Assembly (NCBI GenBank): GCA_947579665.1
Contig: OX388344.1
Location: 8,240,346 to 8,304,345 of the forward strand
Direction of reading: 5' to 3'
DNA: 64,000 bases
Source of the DNA: Sympetrum striolatum
Lineage: Eukaryota > Arthropoda > Insecta > Odonata > Libellulidae
Part shown: in pieces, positions 1-11,360 of the stretch
Numbering within the stretch: position 1 is the stretch's first letter
Layout: each line of letters opens with the position of its first letter
Notes under the pieces: model-generated
What the model was told of the DNA's origin: nothing
Databases searched by the model: none
Seen by the model: only the letters and a program-made list of their open reading frames with translations
Program-made: the position numbers and the translations under genes

Positions 1-268
1 GAAAACGGTATAGATAATTGTAAGAGCATCCGGGTCGTTTAACTTCGCATCCAGCTTCAGATGGTCGAAGCATCTGCAATCTTACGAACCGCTTTCGCAA
101 TACATATCTTCCGCTAGAAGAAGAGCGCAAATGACTTCCGCATCGAAAGGAGTTCCGGTGGCGAAGTCCCTCAGATCGATCGGTCGCATTAGTCGCGGAT
201 GCGTCCGCCAGTCGTCGCCACTGTAGAGCATTTCCGCATCGAGCGGCTGATACTCGGTGAATGCGAAC
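1..268. other. Region upstream of the first ORF, no supported exon
   Basis: GC-richer than the intergenic DNA. The plus frame used by the downstream ORF is closed by TAG at 224-226 and TGA at 248-250, and no convincing polypyrimidine-AG acceptor is visible before 269. It may be 5' UTR, or upstream exons may lie outside the window. Open frames exist on both strands here but none can be chosen from sequence alone. Confidence 0.4.
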
Positions 269-1222
269 ATGCTGCGATCGCCCAGCCACGAGTCCGTAAC
301 CACGGACCTGTCTCTCTTCTCGGTGTCTTCGCTGGCTTCGGACGCCACCAAAACCACGGCCGCCCGTCCGCCCTCCTCAGAGCTGCTCCTTCCTCCGGAC
401 GCGGCTCGAAGGCGACAGCAGAGCCGTCGCGCCCGTGCCCCTCCCCCCGCCGTCATCCCGGAGTTGCTATGGTTCGAAGAAGAAGAGACGGAGCTGATGA
501 GGGGCTGCGCGGCGCTTTCCACCGCCTTAGGGCTGCAGAAGAGCTTCAGCACCGGGGACATATGCGCGGGCCAGTGGGAGGAGGAGTGGTGGGGAGGCGG
601 AAAAGAGGAGGAGGGAGTGCCCGGAGGAGCCAAGGGGGCCGTGTCCGAGGAAGCTCTTTTGGGGTGCGGGGCGCATCTCCTGCAACTGCAAGGCGGAGGC
701 TGCGGTTCCGCGGTCTTCCGCTGTCCGCTGCACCGACGCCTCGACGCCGCGTCTCGCTCGTGCTCCACTTGGGTGGCCGTGGGCGATGCCGTTTCTCAGC
801 TGCCCTCTCCTCACGGAGGCACCGATGCTAGGCCTCCGCCTCCCCCGCCGCCGCCTTCGTCACCCCCGTTCGCTCCGGCGGACCTCATCCGCTCCGTCAA
901 CAAGAAGGTGCGCCAAGGGTACATCCGCCGTCGGCTCGTGGCCACTTTCCGCGCCCTCGAGAGGCTGTCCCGTGGAGAATTCGCCGTTCAAAAGCCAAAC
1001 GAAGAATCGCCGTCGTCCTCGTGCCTGCTCAGAGTTCCCGGAAGTGCCGGGAACTCGAGGCGGGTGTCTGCAGCTCCGGCTCCGGGTGCCCGGAACCTTC
1101 CGCTCACCATCAGAGACGTGGAGAGAGAGCGGGGCAAACCTCTGTCGAAATACGAGAGGAACATGATGATCTTCGACTGGCTGCACACGTTGGACGACGC
1201 CTCTTTCGAGGGCCTGCAGTGA
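269..1222 (+). CDS. Unrecognised protein, 317 aa from the first ATG (possibly a 3' terminal exon)
   Basis: The frame is open from 251 to the TGA ending at 1222. The first ATG is at 269 (a GTG at 257 is not a credible eukaryotic start). Codon third positions are strongly G/C, unlike the AT-rich surroundings, which supports coding on this strand. Visible layout: a Ser/Thr-rich N-terminus (about 1-60); an acidic patch followed by LQKSFSTGDI (about 65-95); a proline run (about 188-202); a basic amphipathic helix with NKKVRQGYIRRRLVATF (about 203-240); and a C-terminal block RDVERERGKPLSKYERNMM..WLHTLDD (about 281-312) that looks constrained. No enzymatic motif, signal peptide or membrane segment is seen. 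I do not recognise the family. The proline-rich middle and helix ends suggest a cytoplasmic or nuclear adaptor-like protein, but that is inference. Upstream exons may be missing. Confidence 0.7.
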   Translation: MLRSPSHESVTTDLSLFSVSSLASDATKTTAARPPSSELLLPPDAARRRQQSRRARAPPPAVIPELLWFEEEETELMRGCAALSTALGLQKSFSTGDICAGQWEEEWWGGGKEEEGVPGGAKGAVSEEALLGCGAHLLQLQGGGCGSAVFRCPLHRRLDAASRSCSTWVAVGDAVSQLPSPHGGTDARPPPPPPPPSSPPFAPADLIRSVNKKVRQGYIRRRLVATFRALERLSRGEFAVQKPNEESPSSSCLLRVPGSAGNSRRVSAAPAPGARNLPLTIRDVERERGKPLSKYERNMMIFDWLHTLDDASFEGLQ

Positions 1223-3406
1223 GCGACGCCGCGTGTGATACAAACGTTCGCTTGGTTGATATCTCTCTTCCATTCGTCGGAGTGGGGCTTTTATTTTCGG
1301 AGATTTCTTAGCTTTGTTATGAAAATTTTTGCACGAACGGAGAATGAAGTCAAATTAGCAGAGTCGACGCCGAGCGTATTTTTATTCGAGAAGGAATATT
1401 TTTATAGGTCTTCGTGAAAGTGAGCTTATAAAGTTGCTCAGTGAATAACGGATACCAATGTCGTGAATTTTTCCTTCCTATTCGGATGAGCCATCTGTCA
1501 TGGTCTTTTGTTACATTTTCCCGATGAGGTTTTTCGCGACTGCCAGCGAGGTTATCGTTTGTCATTCGGATATAATGGAAACGTGTGGATTGCACTATTT
1601 ACTTCGTTTTGGATTTGCACCTAAAATTTACTTCGTTTGGGATTTGCGATAGGAAATTAATAGCAAAAGGTTTGCACTAACACAACCCGTAGAATTACTA
1701 TGCAACGTAACTGTCGATTGGTTGGTGTGAAATTTAATTTTTTTGGATGGTCTTAAAATACCTGTCAGTGGGAATTAGCTTGAATTTAAATTGAAATACG
1801 TCACTTTCACTTGGAAAGTTATTCTTCGATAATATTACGTGGCGTAGAGAATATCGGCCGTAGAAATAACTGCATAAAAATTCCGAGAAAAATAGTGATC
1901 GCTCGGGATCCCTTCCATGAAAGTGGCTGCAGGCATTTTGCTGCGGCGAAAATTGCTTTGCGTTGCACAATATACAAATCCACACGAAAATTAATGTATT
2001 TGTTTGAATTATACTTTAAATTAAGGATTGGAGCTGATTCCGAGAATTATATCGATTTGTTGAACTATGATTGTTAATTTTTGGTGAAAATATATCATTA
2101 TAATACAGTGCTTTATTTTATTTGGTAAAAGAAGTAACATCTCCTCTCTTTTGATTTAATGCGATAGACAGGGGCATTCCAAATATAAGAAAACACATTT
2201 GTCTCGTAATTAATCCAACACGAACGAAACTGCCATCTTTACTTCTCCGTGGACTTCGTATATCGATGAGAGAGCAGTTTTATTCTTTCTATGATAGCGA
2301 CTCTCTCCTAAGTAAAATAGCTGCAAATGTTTAGTTCTCGGTTCTTAATTCTTTGTAATAAAAGGCTTCAGGATCATGCTGAGATTTGTTTTACCGCGAG
2401 AAAAATTATTGGACGCTCGTCTCTTATGGATTTTGTTTTTAAAATACAAGAAAATAAATCATGGTCCGTTTATTTTAAAATTTTATGATGCGCAGTAAAG
2501 AGTTTCGATCCATTTATATAAACTCCATCACAGACTTTTCAATCGAAAAAATTAAGCAGCCTTCCAACAGTAAAAGGTTGAAAGCTCATCATCGTCACTT
2601 CAGGGGGAAATGTGTACTTCACCTGAAGATGATACGCTGTAACGAAACCTTGGTCGTTTTTATACATTTTTGTGGGCTCTACAAAGTAAGTTTTACTTTC
2701 AGCAGCTTAACACCTTATTTAAGATACAAAACTGCCTGCTCTTGAGTCGTCTTTTAAATAAATTAAACCTAACATTTCTACCTGTTCTAAAAATAATTTC
2801 TTCGTAAAATTTTTAACCTAAATAAGACGGAATCTGGCGTTAAATATAGATTATTTTACAGATTTTTAATTTAATGACGTACTTATTGCTAATTGCTAAG
2901 CTTCTACGAAACACCCCATCATTCCAACTTCTTAAATTTGAAAATGAGTCATTCTATTATATATATGACAATAACTCGTTCCTAAGTTTCCTACAAATAT
3001 TTCCTAATTGATTTTCTATAGTATAACTCCTCCTTGCCAATACATTGTTAGTGATGGAGTGTGCACGATTCGTTTTTTCACTTGAATGACCACAGAATGC
3101 AAAATAGTTTCCAGAATTCTCTCCAAAATTCTAATCAACAATTAAAAATCACATTTCGTGAGAAGTATAACGGTTAATGGTAGATATATGTGGGTTTCAC
3201 CATTACTTTTTTCAGGTAGACATTTGTAGGGTCTCCTTCCTAATCCGTACCCTTGGCTCGCCTTCGCAGCTCAAGAAGCCCGACCTTCCCATCAGGGGGG
3301 CCCATAAAAAAACTTACCTCGTGGAATACGATTTAAAAGGTTATAAACAATTCAAATGAGCAACAATTTAATATCTTAATCGTCTCACTCGACAAAAGAG
3401 ATATAA
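1223..3406. other. Downstream flank / 3' UTR and intergenic DNA
   Basis: No conserved coding signal is seen. AATAAA hexamers at 2357-2362 and 2453-2458 on the plus strand are candidate poly(A) signals for the upstream ORF, but they are 1.1 kb or more past its stop and AATAAA is common in AT-rich DNA. The rest is AT-rich with no recognised repeat. Confidence 0.4.
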
Positions 3407-3720
3407 AAGCGTCTTTTGATTGACGTTCTACAATGAAAATTAAGATTTTTCGTGATTTTCAGATAGGCGGGTATTTTAAATAGCTCACTGGCCCACTTGA
3501 TTTGGTTTGCTGTCTTATTATCAACTAGCTGAGGTACCTGTTGAATCTCAACGGGGGTTGGGTTGGGTTGGGGGGAAGGATTTCTAGATTTTTGCTAGAA
3601 ATCCCTCCCCCCAACCCAACCCATCCCCGGGGCAAAGTCGCCGTGTGTCAACGGGTCATTTCTAACAAAATCACGAAAAATCTTAATTTTTATCGTAGAA
3701 CGTCGATCAAAAAGACACTT
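3407..3720. repeat. Nested fold-back (inverted-repeat) element
   Basis: Outer arms 3407-3459 and 3667-3720 are near-complementary over about 53 bp, sharing for example AAGATTTTTCGTGATTTT in opposite orientations. Inner arms 3560-3587 and 3595-3622 form a 28-bp stem with one mismatch around a 7-nt loop, built from GGGTT-rich sequence on one side and AACCC-rich on the other. No coding capacity. This is typical of fold-back or MITE-like non-autonomous DNA elements. No clear target duplication was identified. Confidence 0.75.
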
Positions 3721-6061
3721 GTATATACATGACTGTATATACATACATGATTGTATACAGATGACTACGCAAATTTCATACCGAAATGTTTTCGTCGTTT
3801 GGTTGGCTAAAGTTGATTAGTTTTTGGAATAAATTGGTTAACCGGAAGTTGAGCTTTATATTTCGAAGCTCGTTTCAGTCTTAGCATAATTCCTCCATTA
3901 ATCTGATATTTATGTATACATACATATATATATATCTATAAAAGTTACAAAAAATGTATTTTTCTATAAGTTTTATTTGGAAAAATTATCGATATCAACC
4001 ATCGTTTAGGATTCATATCATAATTAACCAATTTTCTGGTTATTGCGACATATTTACGTTAAAATGTCGTTTTCTTTTCTACCATTTCATAATAATGTTA
4101 AAATCAACATGCTTACTATATTTCTTCAGAGTTTTATTTGGAAGTTGATTTGGAATTTAAAACACGCGTATTTATTACAAAATAATTATTCAGTTATAAT
4201 GGTTTTTCGACGTTATTGACTACTCTTCACAATAACAATAAAGTTCGTTACCAGGCGTTTGTTTACATGGCAAAGAATGCAATGCAATGCGTCTATCGCT
4301 CAGTCTCTTGCTATAAATTGAGCTCTGGCTAATTGAAATTAATTAAGAGCTTTTATTCTTTGTTTTTTTACTCTATTTGCCTTCTTTATTATTTATGTAT
4401 ATTAATGATTTTCGTCATTCACTGTTAATTTTTAAGTTTCCACTGTTTTTAATATGTAGTCTTTATTTTTGTTAAAAGTTTGTGTCGCTCGTGTGTTGTT
4501 TTGCTCTTCGTTCGTATTTTGATTTAACTTCGCTCAACTTAGCTTCGCTTCGCATTGGTGACTTCGGTGACACTTGTTGCTTGTTGCCTACGATGACCCT
4601 TGGATCATTGTGCAGGCGGTAATGCTTGGTGGCCACCCGGCCTTAAAAGTGGAGAGCGGTGAGGGGAAAGAAGGACTACGGCTGGGCCGATCGCTGGTCT
4701 ACGATGCAGCGACAGCCGACGAGAATGGCTTTAAAGGATTTTCGGACAAAATTTTTAGGCACTTCCCGGCGAATTAGAGAGTTGAAGTTCGAAGGAACGC
4801 TGGAAGCCATGAATGTCCAACGAAAACTACAAAGACACCCTCGAAGATTATCCTTGGTTCGACGCTGGATCAGGGAAAATATTCTCTTATTTAAAATGCA
4901 TTGCGGCGATTTTAAATATTTTTGGAACCCTTTCCAGGTAACATAAAAACTTGAAACCCGCCATGTGAATAGAGATCATAAATACACTTCATATACGCTG
5001 TTCAGCTTTTCCCTGATGATCCTTGGTTCGATTCTAGAGCACCATTTACATTCCTCTATGCATTGCAAAAGGGGATAATGGATCTTATTTTAGGATCATC
5101 CCGGTATGATGTCGACATAAAACTTTAGATTAAATAAGTTTTATATCTACCTGGTCGTTATATGTATTCATAACTTCCGTAATGTCCTGTGTTCGAGGCC
5201 AGGCGGCTCTACCATTTGAAATGTATGCTGGGAATTTCATTTTTTTATGATTCAATTACCGAGAAGGTGGAAATTCTATGGCCAGGCATGTGAACAGAAG
5301 TAATGAGTGTTTCATATTAACAATTTATCTTTTACCTCGTGATCATTGGTTCGACGCTGGGGCACTATTTGTATTCTACCATGTAGAGCACAGTTAAAGT
5401 AAGATTTGCCGGCATTAATTTGTTGAAAATTGCCTTGTGATACCTTCAAGTAATGGTAAAGCCTAGCTGTTATCGAAGTCACCTGGAGGAGGAGGAATAT
5501 AGGGCCCACCACCTTCCCGAACTACATTCTTGAAAAGAAATTTTGTATCCAAACTCTAAGCCTAGTACACACTAGTAGACTTGTTGCGCGATTTCTGTCT
5601 ATAGACTCGGTTTGTAGACCGTGTCTATGGACTTCAAGTTTCTAGACTTCATTGTCCACACTTCCAAACTTTAGGGCAAAATTTTGCCTAAAATGTCTAA
5701 CGTTGCATAATAAGTCTCCCATTCCGTTCGAGAGACATTCCCGTTCGGGAGATATTAAAGATTCCAATTCATTGTGATTTTAAAAATAAAATTTTTCATT
5801 ATCTTTTTGTATTGGAAAGGGAATATTATGCCATTCACGCCATGGTGTTATATAAAAAGTTTATTATTTTTTATAATAAAAAATCTGATGTGTATCGTAT
5901 AAACGTTTTATTTTTCAAATTTTCCTAACAAAATAAAATATCCATTACGAGTAAAAGATTCCCCATTATGGATTTTATTAGAATTAATAATTACCACAAA
6001 GTTACGCCTGATTCCGTGTCGGTTTTTCCAAACAAAGGTTGAGCAAACTGGATAACAATAT
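3721..6061. other. Intergenic DNA with scattered GGTTCGA-type repeat tags
   Basis: No gene is supported. A motif close to CCTTGGTTCGACGCTGG occurs near 4849, 5021 and 5341, and a related GTTCGAGGCC near 5188. Each is followed by degenerate AT-rich sequence, suggesting old copies of a repeat whose core resembles a pol III B-box. ORFs at 4574-4946 overlap these repeats and are not convincing. Confidence 0.4.
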
Positions 6062-7142
6062 AAAAAATCTGATGTGGCCAGCACATGACTTTCTCCATAT
6101 ATAAGATGTAAATATTTATCTACGACAGTAATTTCGAACGTTATATCCCATCTAAATTTGGAACATGAGTGATTAATTTATATATTATTACCTTTTACGT
6201 CACAATCATTATAAATAATGTTTTTCGGGACATGCTCGATAAAAAACTATAAAATTGGCCTTTCGCCCATAGAGCCCAGAGCGCACACAAAGTACATAAT
6301 CAGCAACTTCCGGTTTATCAGTATTTCATAAATAACTCCTAAACAATCAGTGATACAAAATTATGTTTCATACAAAAGTTATAGAAAATATTATTTTCTA
6401 AAACATTTATAAATAATAATATATACCTAAATATCATATTTATGGAGATATTTTGAAAACCGGAAATGAGCTTTGAAGAATGAAGCTCAACTTCCGGTTG
6501 ACCGATTTACTCCAAAAACTAACCAACTCTAGCGACTGTAAAAAAAGTACTTTATATGAAATTTGGTGTTGATCCAACAAATAGTTTTTATGTTAGAGCG
6601 CCCACAAAGTACATAATCATCATCTTCCGGTTTATCAGTATTTCACGAATAACTCCTAATCAACCGGTGATACAAAACTATGTTAAATACAAAAGTTATA
6701 GTAAAATTCATTGTCTAAAACTTTTATAAGTAATACAATATACCTATATATCATATTTATGGAGATATTTTGAAAACCGGAAATGAGCTTTAATGAATAA
6801 AGCTCGACTTCCGGTTGACCGATTTACTCTAAAAACTAATCAACTCTGACAGCACACACCAGAGTACTATATATGAAGTTTGGTATTGATACAAATAATA
6901 GTTTTCACGTTAGAGCGCCCACTATCACACACACACATACACACACACACACACACACATACACACACACACACACACACATACACACACACACACACAC
7001 ACATACACACAGACATCATTCCGAAAATGGTCAAAACGTGTTCTAGGGACCCCAAAACGTGTATTTCCATTGAAATCTCGAAGTCGAATTTTTTCATGAA
7101 AACAATACTTTCTCTATACTTCGTATAAGGAGAAAGTAAAAA
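6062..7142 (+). repeat. Interspersed repeat family A, copy 1 (CA-bearing)
   Basis: About 1.08 kb shared with 17244-17947. It begins with AAAAATCTGATGTGG..CAGCACATGA and ends with GGAGAAAGTAAAAA. The second half contains a (CA)n tract and then ATTCCGAAAATGGTCAAAAC. Copy 1 carries an internal duplication: about 6287-6532 and 6597-6846 repeat the same segment (AAAGTACATAATCA.. to ..ACCGATTTACTC) with a period of about 310 bp. No ORF of known type. Probably a non-autonomous transposable element or the remnant of a longer one. Confidence 0.8.
6925..7012. repeat. (CA)n microsatellite
   Basis: Nearly pure CA dinucleotide repeat with periodic TA interruptions. It sits at the same internal position as the shorter CA tract in the second copy of the same repeat family, so it was probably inherited with the element and expanded. 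Confidence 0.95.
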
Positions 7143-7834
7143 GTATCCGCTGTTTAATTTAATTTATAATGTTATGAGCTATCTTGTATTTCTTTTCTAT
7201 ATGTTCGTAAGTGGACGAAGAAGTCCAAGAACAATAAACATTTTCTACTTCTATATTATGGGCATAGAAACCGCAGACTTAAATACTGTTATACTCTGTA
7301 CATATTATTTACTTTATGCAAGAAACAGCCAAGTTGGGATAAGCAAAAGATGATCGCTCCGGAATGTAATTTATAATCATTTCCACCCTGGATTTTGGAG
7401 AAATGGCATTTCCATTTCTTGGCCCCATGGCATCAGCTTACCCGTTGGGGCACTTTATCCAACTTTGTTGCCTGAATTCCTGTGCATTCTTTTCCGTAGC
7501 TCCTCGTGCTTTCATAGCGAGGATTATTGAAGTAAGCAATAATCAATAATGTTATTACTGGTTTATTTTCGTGGCTTTGCTGAGTACATTTCTACAGTTG
7601 TCTTCCTTGCGTACACAAGGGTTCATCTCCAATTTCAATCGAAATTTTTGTTTAAGATTTATTAAATCACCCTGATATATCACAACTTCCGCAATGTAAA
7701 CCATTTTGGCAGCAAAATGTTGTAAAAAAAACAACAGACTGTAGGCCCTCTTAATTATTGAATTTCCATCTCCTTGGCTACAAATTCAACTTTGTCAATT
7801 TCTGTATCTCACTTAATGAAAAAGTGGTTTTGCA

Positions 7835-7918
7835 TTTTGGCTCCACCGGGAATTGAACCCAGGACCGCTTTCACCAAAGGCAAACGCACTGTTCCAATAT
7901 TGCTATCCAGGAGCCCTT
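7835..7918 (-). repeat. tRNA-like (pol III-type) repeat, copy 1
   Basis: Read on the minus strand it starts GGCTCC, ends GGAGCCA (complementary ends), and contains a B-box-like GGGTTCAATTCCCGG preceded by GCTTT..AAAGC-type pairing. The anticodon stem-loop is not canonical, so it is a tRNA-derived repeat or SINE head, not a functional tRNA. A diverged relative lies at 62945-63010. Confidence 0.5.
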
Positions 7919-8030
7919 GTTGTAAACACTCTTAGCTGCTAACGATAACTGTTCAGCTCGCTACCCCGCGGGGGTAAGAGAAGGCCTCGCCCTTACTTTA
8001 AAACTTGTTGGAAAAATACATTGATATTTA

Positions 8031-8201
8031 AGGTGCCAGCCGGAGACGGAATTTCCCAATAATACTCACTGTAAAAATCCAAGCTAACCAGTTTTCCCAG
8101 TGAAACTTATTCTATTTTTCCAAACCTTTTTTTACAGTGATGGATATATCCAGTAGCAGTACGGTCTAATGGGAAAAAAAATATTTCCGTCCGGTGCTAG
8201 G
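8031..8201. repeat. Short inverted-repeat element (MITE-like)
   Basis: The left end reads GTGCCAGCCGGAGACGGAA and the right end, inverted, reads AGCACCGGACGGAAA. Internal CACTGTAAAAA and TTTTTTACAGTG are also inverted. About 170 bp with no coding capacity. Ends are imperfect and no target duplication was established. Confidence 0.5.
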
Positions 8202-8394
8202 CGATCTTACTTTTGGGACACTCGCCTCGTAAAACCCACGTGCATTCTAATGAGAAAACGCATGAGTTAATTTTCAACAATCGCCTGGGGGACCATTTGT
8301 TTACCACGAACAACTTTTACATAAATTTTGCTTATTTTGCCATAGTTCTTCTAATTCCGATCCAAAAATCATGTTCTACGATAAAAATAAGTAT

Positions 8395-8770
8395 CTTTCT
8401 ACAATTTCCTTTCTTTTTGAGCTTATCTCGAGTTTGTACGACCATTATTTCTAATTTAGTTCTGCAGAAAAAACGTTTGCAATGCAATGTAATCGATCAA
8501 AATGTACATAAGTGCATTTCTTATGAGATAAGATTCGAGTCGTCCAGAGTCGAACCAAGGATACTTTGGACAAACGCATATTAATATGTAATACTCCATT
8601 GGACGTTTCACGACTACCCAAAATGTATAATCCTATTGCGCAGGGAACTGCATGAAATAAATGTTCGAAAATTTCTCCAATGCATTTATTTAGTTCGGAG
8701 TTACTGACATCAGATAAATAAATATATATACTCCGGTGATTATTGTATAAGATAATAAAAAAATAATCAA
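8395..8770. repeat. Interspersed repeat family B, copy 1
   Basis: Matches 45565-45890 in the same orientation through GCAATCGATCAAAATG-like, TTTCTTATGAGA, CGAGTCGTCCAGAGT and GAACCAAGGATACTTTGGA blocks, then AGTTACTGACAT. A shorter related piece lies around 11880-12000. Non-coding. The family is not named. Confidence 0.75.
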
Positions 8771-9219
8771 ATTTTCATTAGTTGCAATACTTACATTGGT
8801 GGATAAACTCACAAAGGTCATAACAAACCTCACTGAAAACTTTGACCAACTCTCACTCTGCTACATGTAATGGCGGAATGGTGACTGTCGCACAGTTATT
8901 TCTCGTAGTTGAGACGAAGAAAATAGCACCAACTAAATAATTCACAAACAAAACCAGCTGCAAGTAAAATACCTACAGGAGCTTTTCGATTCTCCCCTAC
9001 ATTTCTACTTATCGCTATTCAAGTTCTAACTTATTTAAAGTCGCTATTTTATAATGACTAGCTGAGCCCATGCAAATATTTGCACACAAAGAATATTTCA
9101 GATTTGACATTACTTCATAAAAAGTACAGCTCTTAATCTACTTTCCGCTAGTGTTATTTTAGGTACCGGAAACTAACATACATCTTATAAAACGTCAACT
9201 AATAAAAATTATAACTGTT

Positions 9220-9470
9220 CCAAGGGTAAGAAGCCAGGGTACAGTAAATTTCCTTCCATAAGGAATATATGGGTAAGGTGGGATGTGAATTGAGGCAGTT
9301 ACAGGTGAGATTTCAGCTTGAAATCGTACACACAATTACAGATGGTCATTCTATAATACTATACTAGAGAGATTTCTTAAATGTCCAGGGTTCGATGCCA
9401 GGATGGACCCGATTCTTCCATAAGGAATACATAGGAGAGATATTAAAAGCATTTCTTTATTCCTAATCGA
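9220..9470 (+). repeat. Partial copy of the GGTTCGATGCC repeat family (family C)
   Basis: Shares GGAATATATGGGTAA, TTGAGGCAGTTACA, the ..TACACACAATTACAGATGGT.. block and a terminal GGTTCGATGCCAGG with the tandem copies at 19255-19890 and the inverted copy at 58925-59300. The GGTTCGATGCC core resembles a B-box, suggesting a tRNA-derived SINE-like family. Confidence 0.65.
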
Positions 9471-9747
9471 TGAGATACACGACTATGCCCCAAGATGATG
9501 ATCAATTTCTTGCCTTTTCACTTAAAATTTTACCTTTTGCTCGCAGTAAGCATAAGTTAGTTTTATATTACAATGAACCTTAACATACCTTAATAATCAC
9601 TAAAATAATAATTTCTAGTTTAACAATACAAAGAATTCCAAAACTGAATAAACGATTATTTTAATTAAAATAAATATATATATTATTAAATTTTTCCCCA
9701 CTTCAGACCAAAACGTTTCCTTAGGAATATTTAAATCAGCCAAAGTA

Positions 9748-11360
9748 CCGTATTTTCTGGTAAATAACACGCACCTACTAGATAACACGCATATTAAAAA
9801 TCTCTTCACTGTGAGAAATGTATAGATAACACGCATTTCAAAAATTTCTTCTCTGTGATTTATGTATTGATAACGCGCATTTCAAATTTGTACTATTCTT
9901 CATAAAGGGCTTTAAAGATCGTTATGATGCTGTTTACGCCGCAGCAAAATTATTATAACTACCTTTCTATGCCCAAATGAACTAGGAAATAAACAATTTT
10001 GAAAGTGGTATCGAAGGTATTTCAATAGTACCTAATTATATTTATTATTGTAAGGCCATGGAAGAAAGAAAAGCAAAAACACGCAAATCGTACACGGCTC
10101 AATTTAAGCTGGAAGTTATTCAGTTTGCAAAAGTTTATGGAAATCGTGCAGCAGGGAGAAAATCCAATGTAAATGAAGCTAGTGTGAGAGAGTGGCGAAA
10201 GAATGAGGAGGTTTTTAAGAAACTGCATCGTGGAAAATGACTCATGCGCTACAGAACGTGTTTCTGGCCAACACTCGAAAAAGAACTTTACGACTGAACT
10301 ACTCGTGAACGATCAAGAGGAATAAGACTATCAACAACTAGAATTTTACTTCAAGCAAAGCAAATTGCACGAGAGAAAAACATAATTGACTTCAAAGCAT
10401 ATCCCTCTTGGGGATTCCGGTTCATGATGAGAAATAATTTAAGTGTTCGTGCCTCGACAAGCATTGGTCAGAAACTACCTGTAGATTGGGGGACCAAGGT
10501 GATATCATTTAGACAGTTTTTGAAAGAGTGCATTTTCGAAGTGGAAGAAATGCATGTGTGTAATATGGATGAGGTCCCAGTAAGTTTTGACCTTCCAACT
10601 GCAATGACTGTGAATCTTGAAGGTGCAAAGGAAGTGTCCATTACTACGACAGGACACGAAAAGTCAAATTTCACAATTGTATTGTGCATAACGTCAGATG
10701 GTTGCAAGCTATCTCCTATGGTGATATTTGAGAGGAAAACAATTCCAAAGAGGCGTTTTTCGAAAGACCTTACTGTTACCGCAAATGAAAAAGGATGGAT
10801 ATATAAAGAAATGCTGAAGACCTGGTTAGATAATGTTTGGAAAAAACATAAACATGCTTTCTTCAGCCCCAAATCTGTTTTCATTATGGATGCATGTCGA
10901 GCCCATTCAGTGCCCGAAGTAAAGAAATTGGTCAACAAATACTCCAAGGTAGCAATTATACCTGGTGGACTGACGAAGAAACTTCAACCCCTTGATTTAA
11001 CGGTGAATAAATCCTTCAAATCAAAACTTCGAGCTAGTTTTAATGCAATTCTTGAACTAATTACTTAAGTTTCCTTTTTTATGCTTTCCTCCTATGTGTT
11101 ATGCAGACAATGTTTTTTCACCACAGTAATGTTTTGCAATAATTACTCATTTCGAAATTAATTATATAATTACATTAACATTTACAATATGTTGGTTATA
11201 ATAAAATTGCCCTAGTAAGTGAGTATTGTTTAGTCATTTGTTTCCGAGTTCAATATTCAATTAAACAAGATTTTCCATTGTATATCACGCACTATAATTT
11301 TTATCATTTTTCTATATTTTTTGTATAGATAACACGCGGGTTATCTACCAGAAAATACGG
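9748..11360 (+). mobile_element. pogo-type DNA transposon (Tc1/mariner superfamily), TA target
   Basis: About 1.6 kb, flanked by TA on both sides (9746-9747 and 11361-11362). The terminal inverted repeat starts CCGTATTTTCTGGTA, found directly at the left and inverted at the right. Subterminal repeats of ATAACACGCA occur at 9764, 9782, 9826 and (as ATAACGCGCA) 9869, and an inverted pair sits at 11327-11344. These are plausible transposase-binding sites. The transposase reads on the plus strand. Both ends plus a long open catalytic frame make this one of the better preserved elements in the window. Confidence 0.88.
10058..11068 (+). pseudogene. pogo/CENP-B-like transposase with two in-frame stops
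   Basis: One reading frame runs from the ATG at 10058 to the stop at 11066-11068, broken only by TGA at 10238-10240 and TGA at 10295-10297; there is no frameshift. The N-terminus (10058-10240) is a helix-turn-helix with KTRKSYTAQFKLEVIQFAK and VREWRKNEE. Between the stops and 10424 the frame still reads CENP-B-type HTH sequence (WPTLEKELYD, then RERSRGIRLST and SWGFRFM). The catalytic DDE_1 region keeps three acidic positions: D in CNMDEVPV, D in FIMDACRAHS and D in LQPLDLTVNK. In pogo and Tigger enzymes this domain cuts and pastes the element at TA. The stops make this copy probably inactive unless they are read through or are sequence errors. Confidence 0.85.

Noticed and set aside
257..268. 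GTG start at 257 for the first ORF
   Set aside because: Eukaryotic initiation at GTG is rare; the in-frame ATG at 269 is the first credible start if translation begins in this exon.
1350..2077. Short ORFs downstream of the first gene
   Set aside because: AT-rich codon content, no motif, no splice context; consistent with 3' UTR or intergenic DNA.
6867..7128. ORFs through the CA tract on both strands
   Set aside because: They are dipeptide runs (VC, HT) produced by the microsatellite.
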